A stretch of DNA of 64,000 bases from Leptobrachium leishanense (taxonomy: Eukaryota; Chordata; Amphibia; Anura; Megophryidae): NCBI GenBank assembly GCA_009667805.1, contig CM019065.1:156417322-156481321 (forward strand). Reading direction: 5' to 3'. Position numbers and translations under genes: made by a program. How positions within the stretch are numbered: the first letter of the stretch is position 1; the number at the start of each line of letters is the position of its first letter. Below, in pieces: positions 22,375 through 32,860 of this stretch. The notes beneath the pieces are model-generated. The model saw nothing but the letters and a program-made list of their open reading frames with translations. It was not told where the DNA came from and did no database searches.

Positions 22375-22770
22375 GAGGATATGAATCTGATACAGGCATC
22401 AGTGGCAGTGCACCCAAATATTGTGCCTTTGGTGCCAGGCCAGCAAGTGCCATCATACAGTAACCCCTCTGTAGTAATTGTGGAAGAGTGCAGGGGTGGA
22501 CCTTGCGGTCCTATATTAAAAAGATATGAATCTGGTAATGGGCGTCAGTGCACCCAGATATTGTGCTTTTGGTGCCAGACTGCCAGGCCAGCAAGTGCAT
22601 TCCTACAGTAACCCCTCTGTAGTATTGTGGAAGAGTGCAGGGGTGGACCCTGCGGTTCAAAAAATTAAAATGATATAAATCTGGCAGAGGCGTCAGTGCA
22701 GCCAAATATTGTGCCTTTCATGGCAGCAAGTGCATTCACACCATAACCCTTTTGTGGTATTGTGGAAGAG
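22375..22770. repeat. Subterminal tandem repeats of the hAT element (about 165 bp x 2-3)
   Basis: Units share GGCGTCAGTGCACCCAGATA, TTGTGCCTTTGGTGCCAGGC and TGTGGAAGAGTGCAGGGGTG in the same order. They are related to the sequence at 1-75 of the other hAT copy. They may hold transposase-binding sites, which is inferred from what is known of hAT subterminal repeats. Confidence 0.6.
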
Positions 22771-22812
22771 TTCAGTGCTGGAGGTTTTGTGAATGCAGAA
22801 GACATCCCAGAT

Positions 22813-25800
22813 CTATTCCGTTACGTCAGCATCAGGGGATTGATAACTGCTGATCCAGGACTGATCCATTTTTATAAATGTCAGCCGGTCTACAGAGTCG
22901 GTGGACAGACACACTCTTTTGTCTGTGACAAAACCTCCAGCGGCACTGAACGTCCTTTCAGAAAGCACGCTAGATGAAGGGCAACCTAGTAGCTGCATAG
23001 CATATTGGCTAAGTTCTGGCCAGTGATCCAATCTCAACACCCAGTAACCCAGTGGATCATCTGATGGAAAGGTATCCAGGTCTGCCCTTGCCCCTAGGTA
23101 GTCCTGCACCATATGGTGAAGACGCTGGCAATGGGTTCCTACATTTGACATCCCTGGTCGTCGTGGATTAAAAAAAATTAAAAAGGCATCAGTCAAGCAG
23201 CCCTGGCCTTCCCCACTATTCCTCTGATCATCCGCATCCTCAGAAGCACCTGTGTCATCATTTGGTAACCTACCAGTGCCTGGAAAGGTGTTACACAAGT
23301 GTCGCTTTAGAGCGTCCTCAAGTTTTTTCCTCCTGTGCTCCCTCTGTGCGGGCAGGATGAGCTCTGCAACTTTACCCTTGTATCGTGGATCAATAAGGGT
23401 TGCCAACCAGTAATGATCCCTCTCCTTGATAGCACGAATGCTGGAGTCCTTTAGCAGGCTTTGCATTATAAGGGAGCCCATGCAGCGTAGGTTGGAGGTG
23501 GCATTAGCTTCCGAGTCTTCCTGGTCAATGAGGATGACCGTATCGTGCACTTCCTCCTCCCAGCCACACACTAGCCCTTGTGTTTCTGGGCACACAAAAC
23601 CCTCCCTTGAGGAATCCCCACCTTCAATGCCCCCACTACTTAAATATTCCTCCACCTCATCCTCCTCATCCTCCTCCTGTCTGATCTGATGATCTGAGGA
23701 GGACCCGCTGGAATGCTGTCTGCGGAAAGACTGGGGCCTTCAGAGCTAGGGAAGGCCTCCTCTTCCTCCCGCTGCTCTGCCTCTAGAGCCACATCTATAA
23801 TTCCCCGCAGAGTGTGCTCCAGCAGGAACACTAAAGGAATTGTGTCACTGATGCATGCACTGTCCCTGCTCACCATCCTCGTTGCCTCCTCAAATGGTGA
23901 CAGTACAGTGCATGCATCCTTGATCATCAGCCACTGCGGGGGGGGAACCAAGTTGACCTGAACCTGTCCTTGTGCCATACTCACACAGGTACTCGTTGAT
24001 GGCCCTCTGCTGCTTGTGCAGACGCTGCAGCATTGCTAATGTCGAGTTCCACCTGGTGGGCATGTCACAGATCAGACTGTTTGTGGGAAGGTGGAATTCT
24101 CTTTGAATTTCTGCCAGGCGAACGCTTGCTGGGAATGACCGTCTGAAGTGGCTGCAGACTTTTCTGGCCTGACTGAGAAGCTCTGCTAGCCCTGGGTACT
24201 TGGTTAGGAAACGCTGTACCACTAGATTTAGGACGTGTGCTAGGCATGGTACATGCGTCAATTTACCCAGGCGTAGGGCGGAGAGAAGGTTGCTGCCATT
24301 ATCACAGACGATCATTCCCAGCTGAAGCTGGCGTGGTGTTAACCATCTCTGCACCTGCCCCTGCAGAACTGACAGAATTTCTGGCCCGGTGTGGCTCCTG
24401 TCCCCTAAAGAAACCAGCTGAAGCACAGTATGGCTTCTTTTTGCTTGAGCCATCGCGTAGACCCTGTCAGGTGTCGGTTTAACTGCCACTTCGCCAGAGA
24501 CACAGAAGGAGGAGGAAGAGGGAGAGGTGGTGTTGGAGCAGACAGACCTCATACAAGCAGCTTTCTGGAGGCGTGGTGGATGAACAAGCTCCAGCACAGA
24601 GCCCCATCTTGGATCCCTCCCAGCTGCAATCAGAGTTACCCAGTGTGCCGTGAAGGAAATGTAATGACCCTGTCAATGCTTGCTGGACCACGAGTCTAAA
24701 GTCACATGCACCTTGCTGCTGACTGCCTTTCCCAATGACTCGAAGTTCACGGAGGGGAGCAGAGTCCACCAGCTGGAAAGGCAGCAGCTGCAATGCGAGT
24801 AATTTTGCTAAGCTGGCATTTAGATGCTGTGCTTGGGGATGGTTGGGACTGTATTTTTTTCTTAAACTGCAGCAGCTGGGGCAACGTAATCTGACTGCGT
24901 AAATCTTCAGCTGATGGGATGCTGTCACATTGTGAGGAAGGACCTGGTATATCCATTACTGTAGCATCATCCCTGTCAGTGGAGGTTGTAGCAGGCAATG
25001 ACATGGCAGGACATACAGTGGGGGTAGAGACAGATGAGGAGGAGGACCTACGACAAGTTTTGTGCCAACGGGATGTGTGACAGGAGGTCATATGTCGCCT
25101 CAAGCATGTGGTACCCAAGCGTCCGGTGTCTTTCCCACGCTTGAGCCTCATCTGACATAGATTACAAATAGCAACGGTGGGGTCTGCTGCACATTTCTTT
25201 AAGAACTCCCAGACAGCAGAGTTCCTGCATGTGTGATTTGAGACAACAGCGCTCTGCACCGGAGCAGTTCTGACATCTGATGCCTTGGACTGGCTAGTGC
25301 TACGGTTGGTCATAGAGGATGTTGTGCCTCGTGTTTGCTGTGCCTCCTCCTCACTTGATTCCTCTGTTCGATCTGGCACCCAGGTGGAGTCCGTGACCTC
25401 ATCATCATTGTCATCATCACCCCCTATCTCCTCGTCACTGGAGCCAACTTGGCAGTATGCTGCAGCTGCTGGGGCAACATGAGTGCCAGTTATTTGTGTC
25501 ATCACTGGCACTCCCTTTCTCAACCTCAGATTGAATCAGAGCACTGTACTTGCTGCGCATCCTCAAGCAGCATGTCACTGTCATTGTAGTCAAACAATTC
25601 AGCTGACTCCTCCGTGTGTGATAGTGAGGCTACGGCAGGAGTAGCTGTGGACATGGAGGCTGCATTAGATGCTTTGGCAGCTGAGGTGGACTGTAAAGCA
25701 CTAGAAGCCTGGCTGGCAGAGGACTCGGAGGATGAGGATGGCCTAGTTAGCCAATCCACCAAATCCTCTGTATGTTGCTGCTGCTTAAGAAGACGGCCAG

Positions 25801-25945
25801 CACCAGTTAGAAAGGACAAGCGTGCCCCTGCAGAGGATGCACCACGTCCACCATGACCAGAGGCACAGCCTCCCGACACAGGGGCTGCTTGCCCTCTTAT
25901 CTGTGTCTGGGAGCGTCTGCCTGTCCTTTTTGTTCTTTCAGACAT
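22813..25945 (-). pseudogene. hAT transposase with BED zinc finger, broken by frameshifts
   Basis: The start is the ATG at 25,945 (MSERTKRTGRRSQTQ). A Ser/Ala-rich N-terminus is followed, after a frameshift near 25,525, by an acidic stretch and a BED-type finger at about 25,220-25,075 (ICNLC and RRHMTSCH supply the Cys and His pairs). The RNase H-like core at 24,597-23,890 shows a VCDNGSN motif, CLAHVLNLVV and TRWNST. The C-terminal dimerisation region (22,813-23,655) shows DPLGYW, WPELSQYAMQLL and SSSVLSERTFSAAG. At least four frame changes break the gene, so this copy cannot supply transposase. It is related to the ZBED-like group of vertebrate hAT proteins. Confidence 0.85.
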
Positions 25946-25974
25946 GGTGAGTGATATATAGATTAAAGATTTAC

Positions 25975-26330
25975 AGAACTCTGGTATAACTCAGTGAGAC
26001 ACCCTGATAGCTGGCAGCCAGTGACAAGACACAGATTACAATTCCCAGAAACCTCTTATAAATCAGTGAGACCCCCTGATGGGTGGCAGTGAGAAGACAC
26101 AGATTACAAATCTCAGAAACCTCCTTTAAATCAGTGTGACCCTTTGATGGGTGGCAGCCAGTGAGAACACACGGATTATAACAATTCCCAAATATTTTGT
26201 AGAAATTAGTGACCCCCAAAATACTGCGTGGCACTGGCTGTGTGACAAGACACAGATCACCTCAATTCCCAGATATTTTGTAGAAATTAGTAACCCCGAA
26301 AATACTGCGTGGCACTGGGCAAATTTGCCC
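25975..26330. repeat. Tandem repeats between the hAT transposase start and its right end
   Basis: About five imperfect units carry ACACAGATTACAATTCCCAG, AAATCAGTGAGACCCC and GGGTGGCAGCCAGTGAGAA or a diverged form with TTTTGTAGAAATTAGT and AAAATACTGCGTGGCACTGG. They lie upstream of the transposase ATG and may act in regulation or transposase binding. Confidence 0.65.
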
Positions 26331-26684
26331 AATCAGGACTCTGAGCCGTGATTGGCATAGTGTTGAACCTGTCTTGCACCTGACCTGTGGTCAGGTGCAA
26401 GGCTGTAGCCAATTACAAGCTTAAGGCCAGTGGAAAAGTGCATTGTGGTGCATTGTGGGCGAACACGCGGCGAACACGCAGAAATGTTCGTAGTTCGCGA
26501 ACAAACGAACAGGATATGTTCGATGCGAACTCCAAACCGATCGAACCGAACAGCTCATCCCTATTGGTCACCAGGTTTGCAGACATCGCAGGAAGGATTT
26601 TGTCCCACTCCTCTTTGCAGATACTCTCTAAGTCTTCAAGATTTCGAGGCTGGCGTTTGGCAACTCGAACCTTCAGTTCCCTCC

Positions 26685-27550
26685 TGTCACGGTGGCAGTA
26701 CCACCAGGCACGCACCACCCTATACTTGCCCTCCGATCCTTGGAAGTGGTCGGTCTGTATATATATCCCTATGAATATAACTCGCAGGAAGGTGAGGCCT
26801 TGGTTCCTGAGAGAAGCCCCTATATGCAGAGATGCAGGGTAAACTGCAAGGACAGGTGAAAGCAAACAAAGGGTTAACAAAAGACCTCTGTACGGCAATA
26901 CCAAAGATATCCCTGCACTGAAAGGCCGGTCTTTAGGATAGCCGGATCTAATCTAAAGGAAAGTATTACCTTGAAGCCGTACAGAGTCTTTTGTTATATG
27001 CAGATGACAGGGTTCCAGGAAACGGTACAGGCACGGAATATAGCATAGAATAGTCATAGAGGAAAGCCAAAGGTCATAACCAGAGAGAGTACGTCATACA
27101 GGATACAGGAATCAGAACCAGAAGGGAAGTCAGCCAAGCCAAAATCAGTAACCGGGGAATCTGAATGGAACATAAACAGCAAAACAAAATACAGCAATAG
27201 ACAGAACAAAATACACAGAAGGAACTGACATAAACTGGAACAGAAATAAGAGGCAATAACTGAACCAGGATTAACAAAAGGAGGCTATCAGGATCACAGC
27301 AAGGAGCTTTCAGGACACAGGATGCAAGGAGACCAGGCAAAGGAAAATGACCCAGCAATGTCCTATAGGTACATTGCTCTAATATAGGCAGGAGAATCAA
27401 GGCAAGGGTCAACAGGTGAGCAGCACACAGAACACCAATTAACCCCTGGGAGGCCACCCAGGAATTGGCAGCAACAGAAACACAAGGGAAAAAACACAAT
27501 ATACAAATACAGAGGGCAGGAAGACAGGGTTGGAACGTGGGAACGTGACA
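26685..27550 (-). repeat. LTR (3' LTR in element orientation)
   Basis: 866 bp. Compared by eye with the partner at 29,724 it differs at only a handful of single-base or 1-nt indel positions (for instance GGTTCCAGG against GGTTACCAGG). The pair was identical at insertion, so the element is young compared with the decayed elements around it. Confidence 0.9.
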
Positions 27551-27638
27551 GTAGCCCCCTCCAAAAAAGGTGACCTCAGGGCACCTAAAACAACAAACAT
27601 GACAGACAAAAATCAGGAAAACAGATCACGAACACCAG

Positions 27639-27977
27639 TTACCAAAATCCATTGAGGACCCACTCAGTGTCGTCTTCCTCCTCCTCAAAACACATGAGCG
27701 CATTAGGGTCTTTCTTGATCATGGCCCAGTGTGCCTCACGGAACAACATCCCGCATGGGGATCGTATATAACCCTCGGGTACAGGGCTAGAATTAGGGAT
27801 GTTGGTACCAGTCAGGCCACTACCCTGCTGGACCTCCTCAAGATAAGCACGGAATACAGCATTATCAGACCCATCATGGAGCGTGGTATTCTCGGAACTA
27901 GATTGACTAGTGTTGGTCAGCTTCCCACGTCTCCTCCTGGATCGAGACTTGGAAGGGGTGACCACCGTACCTGACAC
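27639..27977 (-). CDS. Small open frame of unknown function in the LTR element
   Basis: 112 codons. The N-terminus is basic (SRSRRRRGK), the middle Ser- and Asn-rich, and the end acidic (CFEEEEDDTEW). No domain was recognised. It lies next to the 3' LTR, where autonomous LTR elements have the end of pol or an extra gene. The change from a basic to an acidic end is more ordered than expected of random sequence, but it may simply be a remnant. No function is assigned. Confidence 0.35.
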   Translation of the reverse strand: MSGTVVTPSKSRSRRRRGKLTNTSQSSSENTTLHDGSDNAVFRAYLEEVQQGSGLTGTNIPNSSPVPEGYIRSPCGMLFREAHWAMIKKDPNALMCFEEEEDDTEWVLNGFW

Positions 27978-28167
27978 GGCAACAGCGGAGTAGGCTCGCC
28001 TACCTGTGCCTTACCACGAGGTTTGGAAACCTCGGACTCTCTGTGGGGCATGGGCACAGTGGTGTTGCAACGCAGCTTAGGCACTGCTGACACACAGCTT
28101 GCCATGGATCTGACTGGCAGCTTACCAGAATCAGGCAGCACCCGTGGCTTCGTGCCAGGCTGGGCTG

Positions 28168-28885
28168 GCTGCTCATTGCCAGACGGAGACAGGACTGGCT
28201 TCTCATTGCCAGACGGAGACAGGACTGGCTTCTCATTGCCAGACGGAGACAGGACTGGCTTCTCATTGCCAGACGGAGACAGGACTGGCTTCTCATTGCC
28301 AGACGGAGACAGGACTGGCTTCTCATTGCCAGACGGAGACAGGACTGGCTTCTCATTGCCAGACGGAGACAGGACTGGCTTCTCATTGCCAGACGGAGAC
28401 AGGACTGGCTTCTCATTGCCAGACGGAGACAGGACTGGCTTCTCATTGCCAGACGGAGACAGGACTGGCTTCTCATTGCCAGACGGAGACAGGACTGGCT
28501 TCTCATTGCCAGACGGAGACAGGACTGGCTTCTCATTGCCAGACGGAGACAGGACTGGCTTCTCATTGCCAGACGGAGACAGGACTGGCTTCTCATTGCC
28601 AGACGGAGACAGGACTGGCTTCTCATTGCCAGACGGAGACAGGACTGGCTTCTCATTGCCAGACGGAGACAGGACTGGCTTCTCATTGCCAGACGGAAAC
28701 AGGACTGGCTTCTCATTGCCAGACGGAACAGGACTGGCTTCTCATTGCCAGACGGAAACAGGACTGGCTTCTCATTGCCAGACGGAAACAGGACTGGCTT
28801 CTCATTGCCAGACGGAAACAGGACTGGCTTCTCATTGCCAGACGGAAACAGGACTGGCTTTACATTGCCAGACAGAACTGGCTTA
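28168..28885. repeat. 30-bp minisatellite, about 24 units
   Basis: The unit begins CTCATTGCCAGACGGAGACA and has a period of 30. From 28,171 to 28,680 the copies are essentially identical. The last units (28,690-28,870) carry GGAAACA instead of GGAGACA, and one lacks a base. Since 30 is a multiple of three and the unit lacks stops in several frames, long repetitive open frames appear on both strands, for example SLPDGDRTGF on plus. Confidence 0.95.
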
Positions 28886-29199
28886 CCGCCAATTGGCACT
28901 GGGGTTGCGGCTCTACATGTAATACAACCAGTAACCATACGTAGGGACTGTCTTTTGGCTGCCAGTCGCTGCTCAGAACCAGCCAGTTGTGTCTTTAAAA
29001 CCTTACAGCCATCAGAGGTATCTACAGAAGTCTGAGGTTTATTATCGGATGCCTCTTTCTCAGACCTGGATTTCTCAGGAGGTCTGAACTCAAAGTGGGG
29101 TCTGGTGCCATCTGACTCCCCGCAGGGTCTGGCACCATCAGATCCCCTACGTGGTTCTGGCACTATCCGACTCCCAGCTAGGTCTGGCGCCAGTGGATC

Positions 29200-29721
29200 T
29201 CATGCGTGGTCTAGCTTTAGCGATCTTACTGTGGGACATGGGCACAGTTGGCACTCGGCCAGTATCAGGACGCACAGACTCACCGCAAGTCTTGAGACGC
29301 ACCGGCACTCCAGCCCCAGGATGCACCGGCACTCCAGCCCCAGGACGCACCGGCACTCCAGCCCCAGGACGCACCGGCACTCCAGCCCCAGGACGCACCG
29401 GCACTCCAGCCCCAGGACGCACCGGCACTCCAGCCCCAGGACGCACCGGCACTCCAGCCCCAGGACGCACCGGCTGAGGGGACAGCCAGACAAAAAGTGC
29501 AACGAACTGGCACAATAAAAACAGAGATTGTACTCACGTCTTCTGTTCTTTTCATCAGGAGAAAGCGGACCACGAACTCTGCTTTCAAATGAAACCTGAT
29601 TGCCAGAATCTAGACACAGGCTCAGTAACCCTTTGAGGTGAACCACAAATTCCTCAAACATGTGCAATAAGGTTTCCAACACGGTACACATCTCTGCGGG
29701 CTTATGTAATGGCTGGGTCAT
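29200..29721 (-). CDS. Shortened gag-like protein with a CCHC zinc knuckle and 8-residue repeats
   Basis: The ATG at 29,721 lies only 2 nt inside the LTR boundary. Residues 1-60 form a predominantly helical segment with Leu and Met repeats. Residues 67-80 (CFYCASSLHFLSGC) fit the CX2CX4HX4C knuckle that binds RNA in nucleocapsid proteins, preceded by basic residues (NRRREYN). Immediately after it the frame enters the 24-bp minisatellite and reads RCVLGLEC seven to eight times. A normal Gypsy gag is several hundred residues long, so the capsid part has been lost. Whether the protein is made is unknown. It could serve only to overlap the packaging signal. Confidence 0.55.
   Translation of the reverse strand: MTQPLHKPAEMCTVLETLLHMFEEFVVHLKGLLSLCLDSGNQVSFESRVRGPLSPDEKNRRREYNLCFYCASSLHFLSGCPLSRCVLGLECRCVLGLECRCVLGLECRCVLGLECRCVLGLECRCVLGLECRCILGLECRCVSRLAVSLCVLILAECQLCPCPTVRSLKLDHA
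29300..29475. repeat. 24-bp minisatellite, about 7 units
   Basis: The unit CACCGGCACTCCAGCCCCAG plus GACG repeats with almost no change. It lies directly downstream of the zinc-knuckle codons of the gag-like frame and is in frame with it. Confidence 0.95.
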
Positions 29722-29723
29722 TA

Positions 29724-30587
29724 TGTCACGGTGGCAGTACCACCAGGCACGCACCACCCTATACTTGCCCTCCGATCCTTGGAAGTGGTCGGTCTGTATA
29801 TATATCCCTATGAATATAACTCGCAGGAAGGTGAGGCCTTGGTTCCTGAGAGAAGCCCCTATATGCAGAGATGCAGGGTAAACTGCAAGGACAGGTGAAA
29901 GCAAACAAAGGGTTAACAAAAGACCTCTGTACGGCAATACCAAAGATATCCCTGCACTGAAAGGCCGGTCTTTAGGATAGCCGGATCTAATCTAAAGGAA
30001 AGTATTACCTTGAAGCCGTACAGAGTCTTTTGTTATATGCAGATGACAGGGTTACCAGGAAACGGTACAGGCACGGAATATAGCATAGAATAGTCATAGA
30101 GGAAAGCCAAAGGTCATAACCAGAGAGAGTACGTCATACAGGATACAGGAATCAGAACCAGAAGGGAAGTCAGCCAAGCCAAAATCAGTAACCGGAGAAT
30201 CTGAATGGAACATAAACAGCAAAACAAAATACAGCAATAGACAGAACAAAATACACAGAAGGAACTGACATAAACTGGAACAGAAATAAGAGGCAATAAC
30301 TGAACCAGGATAACAAAAGGAGGTTATCAGGATCACAGCAAGGAGCTTTCAGGACACAGGATGCAAGGAGACCAGCAAAGGGAAAATGACCCAGCAATGT
30401 CCTATAGGTACATTGCTCTAATATAGGCAGGAGAATCAAGGCAAGGTCAACAGGTGAGCAGCACACAGAACACCAATTAACCCCTGGGAGGCCACCCAGG
30501 AATTGGCAGCAACAGAAACACAAGGGAAAAAACACAATATACAAATACAGAGGCAGGAAGACAGGGTTGGAACGTGGGAACGTGACA
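29724..30587 (-). repeat. LTR (5' LTR in element orientation)
   Basis: 864 bp, partner of 26,685-27,550, with TG...CA ends. The plus-strand sequence GTATATATATCCCTATGAAT near 29,797 lies at the same place in both copies and is the only TATA-like block seen. No clear tRNA primer-binding site was found directly after the LTR. Confidence 0.9.
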
Positions 30588-30648
30588 CCTCCACAGATTT
30601 TCCATGGGATTAAGGTCTGGAGACTGGCTAGACCTTTCCAGGACCTTA

Positions 30649-31248
30649 ACGCCTTCGTTGTGGATGACGTGTGGGGAACGTCCTCATTGACTCCCGCTAT
30701 ATGCGGAGGACGTTCCCCACACGTCATCCGCAAGCGGGAGCCCCGGCGGAGATACACACCTCTGTCCGGGGTCCCAAGGCGTTCTGACTTCGGCATCCTC
30801 AGACGCTGAAGTTAAGCCCCTCCCGACGTCAATGACATCATCGCGCCATGCGTGATGTCATTTCCAGACGGCCCCCCAGGCAGTGCCGGGAGATCGCCTG
30901 AAAGGGGGGGATCCTTTTGGATCCCTCTCCCTCCCAATCGGGAGAGTTTACAGAAAAAAAAGGCACCGCTTTGAAGGGCAATGTCTGTCCTTTAAAGCGG
31001 TGCCTTTTCTTAACCCCTTGCATGCCAGATCGCGATGCAGCGCCGTTCGGCGCCACATCGTGATTTAGCTCCAGTGAAGGCCGCCATCTTGGATGGCGGC
31101 TCCACCTCCGGGTCCGCCCTCGCCTACTGACGTATCGCACATAGCGAGATGATGTCAGATAGCCGGGGAACCCCTAGCTGGTGGAGATAAGGGGATCCTT
31201 TGAACCCCAATATCTCCAGAACCGTGGCAGCTAGGGGGTCATGGATGG
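30649..31248. mobile_element. GC-rich TTAA-type element, partial, inside Tc1
   Basis: It begins at TTAA in the Tc1 sequence (GGACCTTAACGCC). It contains palindromic GC-rich blocks that match the family at 18,775-20,040, including GGGGAACCCCTAGCTG-like, CCATCTTGGATGGCGG and TGACATCATCGCGCC segments. Inverted copies of GGACGTTCCCCACACGTCAT form a hairpin at about 30,665-30,730. The right boundary is not clean, and the Tc1 sequence beyond it resumes much later than expected, so a deletion accompanied or followed the insertion. Confidence 0.55.
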
Positions 31249-31331
31249 TGTCATTAAATTTATAGACTGATCATTTCTTTGTCAATGGAAAAACGTACAG
31301 GGGATCAAATAATTGTTTTCCCCTGACGGTA

Positions 31332-32240
31332 GCTGTATGTCTCAACACAAGGCCAGCCAAGCTCCACTTCCCTGTGCATCTTTTCATATGGCCCTCACTT
31401 CTTTTGCAATGCTGTACACAAACATTTTCAATCCTTCATAGTTTGTTTTATTCCATAAGGTTGCATAATTTTTAGTGGATATTTGTGTTTTTGCTGTTCT
31501 TCTTAATACGTTTAAATTATTCCTGTTCTCAAAATATTTCTTGACAAAAACATTCTAGTACACTCCTAATTTGTAATATATCCAGTATTCAGGGGCAAAA
31601 AGAGATTAATGTTAGTGGGGCTAGGGAGTATAACATATTTCATAGGAGTGTGAAAGAATTTGTTCTGGCTGGGCTGTGCTCACCATTTGCACATCTGTAG
31701 TGTACATGTATGTGGGGGTAGAATGACAGGGTAAGGAATGCTAGGGTGAGTTATATTAAATGGGGCTTTGTGGTTACAGCGCAGCTGGATTCCGTCTCTT
31801 GCTTGGAGTAATAGTAACAGTAACTACAGTGCATGTATAACGTCGCTTTTTAAGGAGATGGGCCATGCAGAAAAGAATATTTTTTAAGCATTAACATGAA
31901 CATGCAAAGTGTCCTAAAGTTTAAAAGCTGCCTCTAATATGTGTTGCTTATTTTTATGCTTATTTAGCAATTTGTTATGTTAAAAATGTCTGGAATCTTT
32001 TGTTTCCCTTGTGTACATTGATCTTTCATATAGTTCATCGTTTTTCAATGACTGAAGGCTGTAGAGATCTCAGCACATCTCCGATCCTGACTGACTGTTG
32101 ACATTTCATACTCTCTGTGCAATTATACATAAGTTTATCATTAACTGTTGCGGAAAGTTTGCAATGTCTATTGAAATTCCAAAATGACCACCTCCACACT
32201 GTAAAACCCTCTAAACGTATTACAGACCTGGACTAGGCTG
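31332..32240. other. AT-rich sequence without recognised features
   Basis: No coding content, terminal repeats or similarity to other parts of the window was seen. Confidence 0.45.
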
Positions 32241-32244
32241 CCAT

Positions 32245-32860
32245 GAGCCCTATTACATTGATAACGCTAACGTTAGCGCTCACCTGTGTGAGTGTTAACA
32301 TTAGCAAAGGTTTCCCTAGCGCGGGCGGACCATATTACAAGCCGAACGCTAACAGGTTAAAAAACCTGTTAGCGATTCGGATCTTGCCTTTTTCAGTGCG
32401 AGCTTACTGTACTTTGCACTCCCTGTGTTTAACATGGGGAGCGCAAAGAGTTAATTAGCGTTAGGATTATAAAGTCCTAGCGCTAATTACCGTCCAGCTG
32501 CAGTTAACTCAAAAGTTAACCACAGCTAGGACCTGGTGCTAACGGATTCCGCAAAAGCTCCATCCAGCAGAAATCCCCCCCCAAAAATCACATACTCACC
32601 TCCCATCCAGCGACGAGAACAGCAGCTCCATCCGTTTCTTCTTGCCGTCGGGAGCAGTGAGAGACTGGTGGAAAAAAGTCCCTCAGTCTCCCTCTGTAGA
32701 TCACTACGCCGACCTGCCGGATCTCACGAGGCGTGATCCTGCAGGTCATGCGACCAACAGCGTTAGCCTCAATGGAGTCCTATGCTTCCCGAGGCTTAGC
32801 GCTGTGTTATGGTGCAGGCTGCTGGATTAGTGCCACACCTGCAGGCGCAGGTTTTTCACC
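32245..32860 (+). repeat. CpG-containing repeat (GGGCCC/AGCCCTATTAC family), copy 1
   Basis: It starts GAGCCCTATTACATTG and has the ordered blocks TTACTGTACTTTGCRCTCCC, GGGGAGCGCAAAGAG, TAATTAGCGTTAGGATTA and AAATCACATACTCACCTC, shared with 38,458-38,830 and, inverted, with 43,390-43,071 plus 39,717-39,517. A near-perfect hairpin (CTAACAGGTT and AACCTGTTAG) lies at about 32,348-32,374. Non-coding. Confidence 0.65.

Larger units (their letters stand above)
21804..26563 (-). mobile_element. hAT transposon with decayed transposase
   Basis: The ends are TAAGGATGAGCCGAACA and (inverse) TAGGGATGAGCTGTTCGG. The 8-bp target duplication is TTAGTCAC (21,796-21,803) and TTGGTCAC (26,564-26,571), with one mismatch. 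It interrupts the Tc1 element, whose sequence resumes at once. The transposase lies on the minus strand, between two sets of subterminal tandem repeats. Confidence 0.85.
26685..30587 (-). mobile_element. Young non-autonomous LTR retrotransposon with minisatellite interior
   Basis: Two near-identical LTRs (26,685-27,550 and 29,724-30,587) begin TGTCACG and end CGTGACA. The 5-bp target duplication CCTCC is at 26,680-26,684 and 30,588-30,592, inside the Tc1 element. The interior is only 2.2 kb. It holds a short gag-like frame with a zinc knuckle on the minus strand, two in-frame minisatellites and one small further frame; no protease, reverse transcriptase or integrase was found. A purine-rich stretch next to 27,551 (minus strand GGAGGGGG) fits the polypurine tract and supports minus orientation. 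A CCHC knuckle and 5-bp duplication fit the Gypsy group, but this is an inference. Confidence 0.85.
21533..31329 (-). mobile_element. Tc1-like transposon split by three later insertions
   Basis: The terminal inverted repeats are CAGTGAGGGAAAAAATTATA at the left and the inverse (CCGTCAGGGGAAAACAATTA) at the right, with TA at 21,531-21,532 and 31,330-31,331. The element's own sequence is present as 21,533-21,803, 26,572-26,684, 30,593-30,648 and 31,249-31,329. Between these lie a hAT element, an LTR element and a GC-rich TTAA-type insertion. The middle of the transposase gene is missing, apparently lost together with the third insertion. Confidence 0.8.

Noticed and set aside
28023..28944. Plus-strand frames of up to 299 codons with a 10-residue repeat
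   Set aside because: They follow from the 30-bp minisatellite, which is open in several frames on both strands. The gag-like frame and polypurine tract place the element's genes on the minus strand.
28000..29163. Minus-strand frame of 387 codons across the minisatellite
   Set aside because: Its non-repeat start (PEKSRSEKEASDNKP) could be a coding remnant, but most of the length is repeat and no domain was seen; not strong enough to call as a gene.
28168..29475. CRISPR-like array
   Set aside because: The repeats are directly adjacent, with no unique spacers, and the context is a vertebrate LTR retrotransposon.
32243..32830. Small plus-strand frames near 32,243-32,830
   Set aside because: They lie within the GGGCCC-family repeat; the other copies do not keep the frames.
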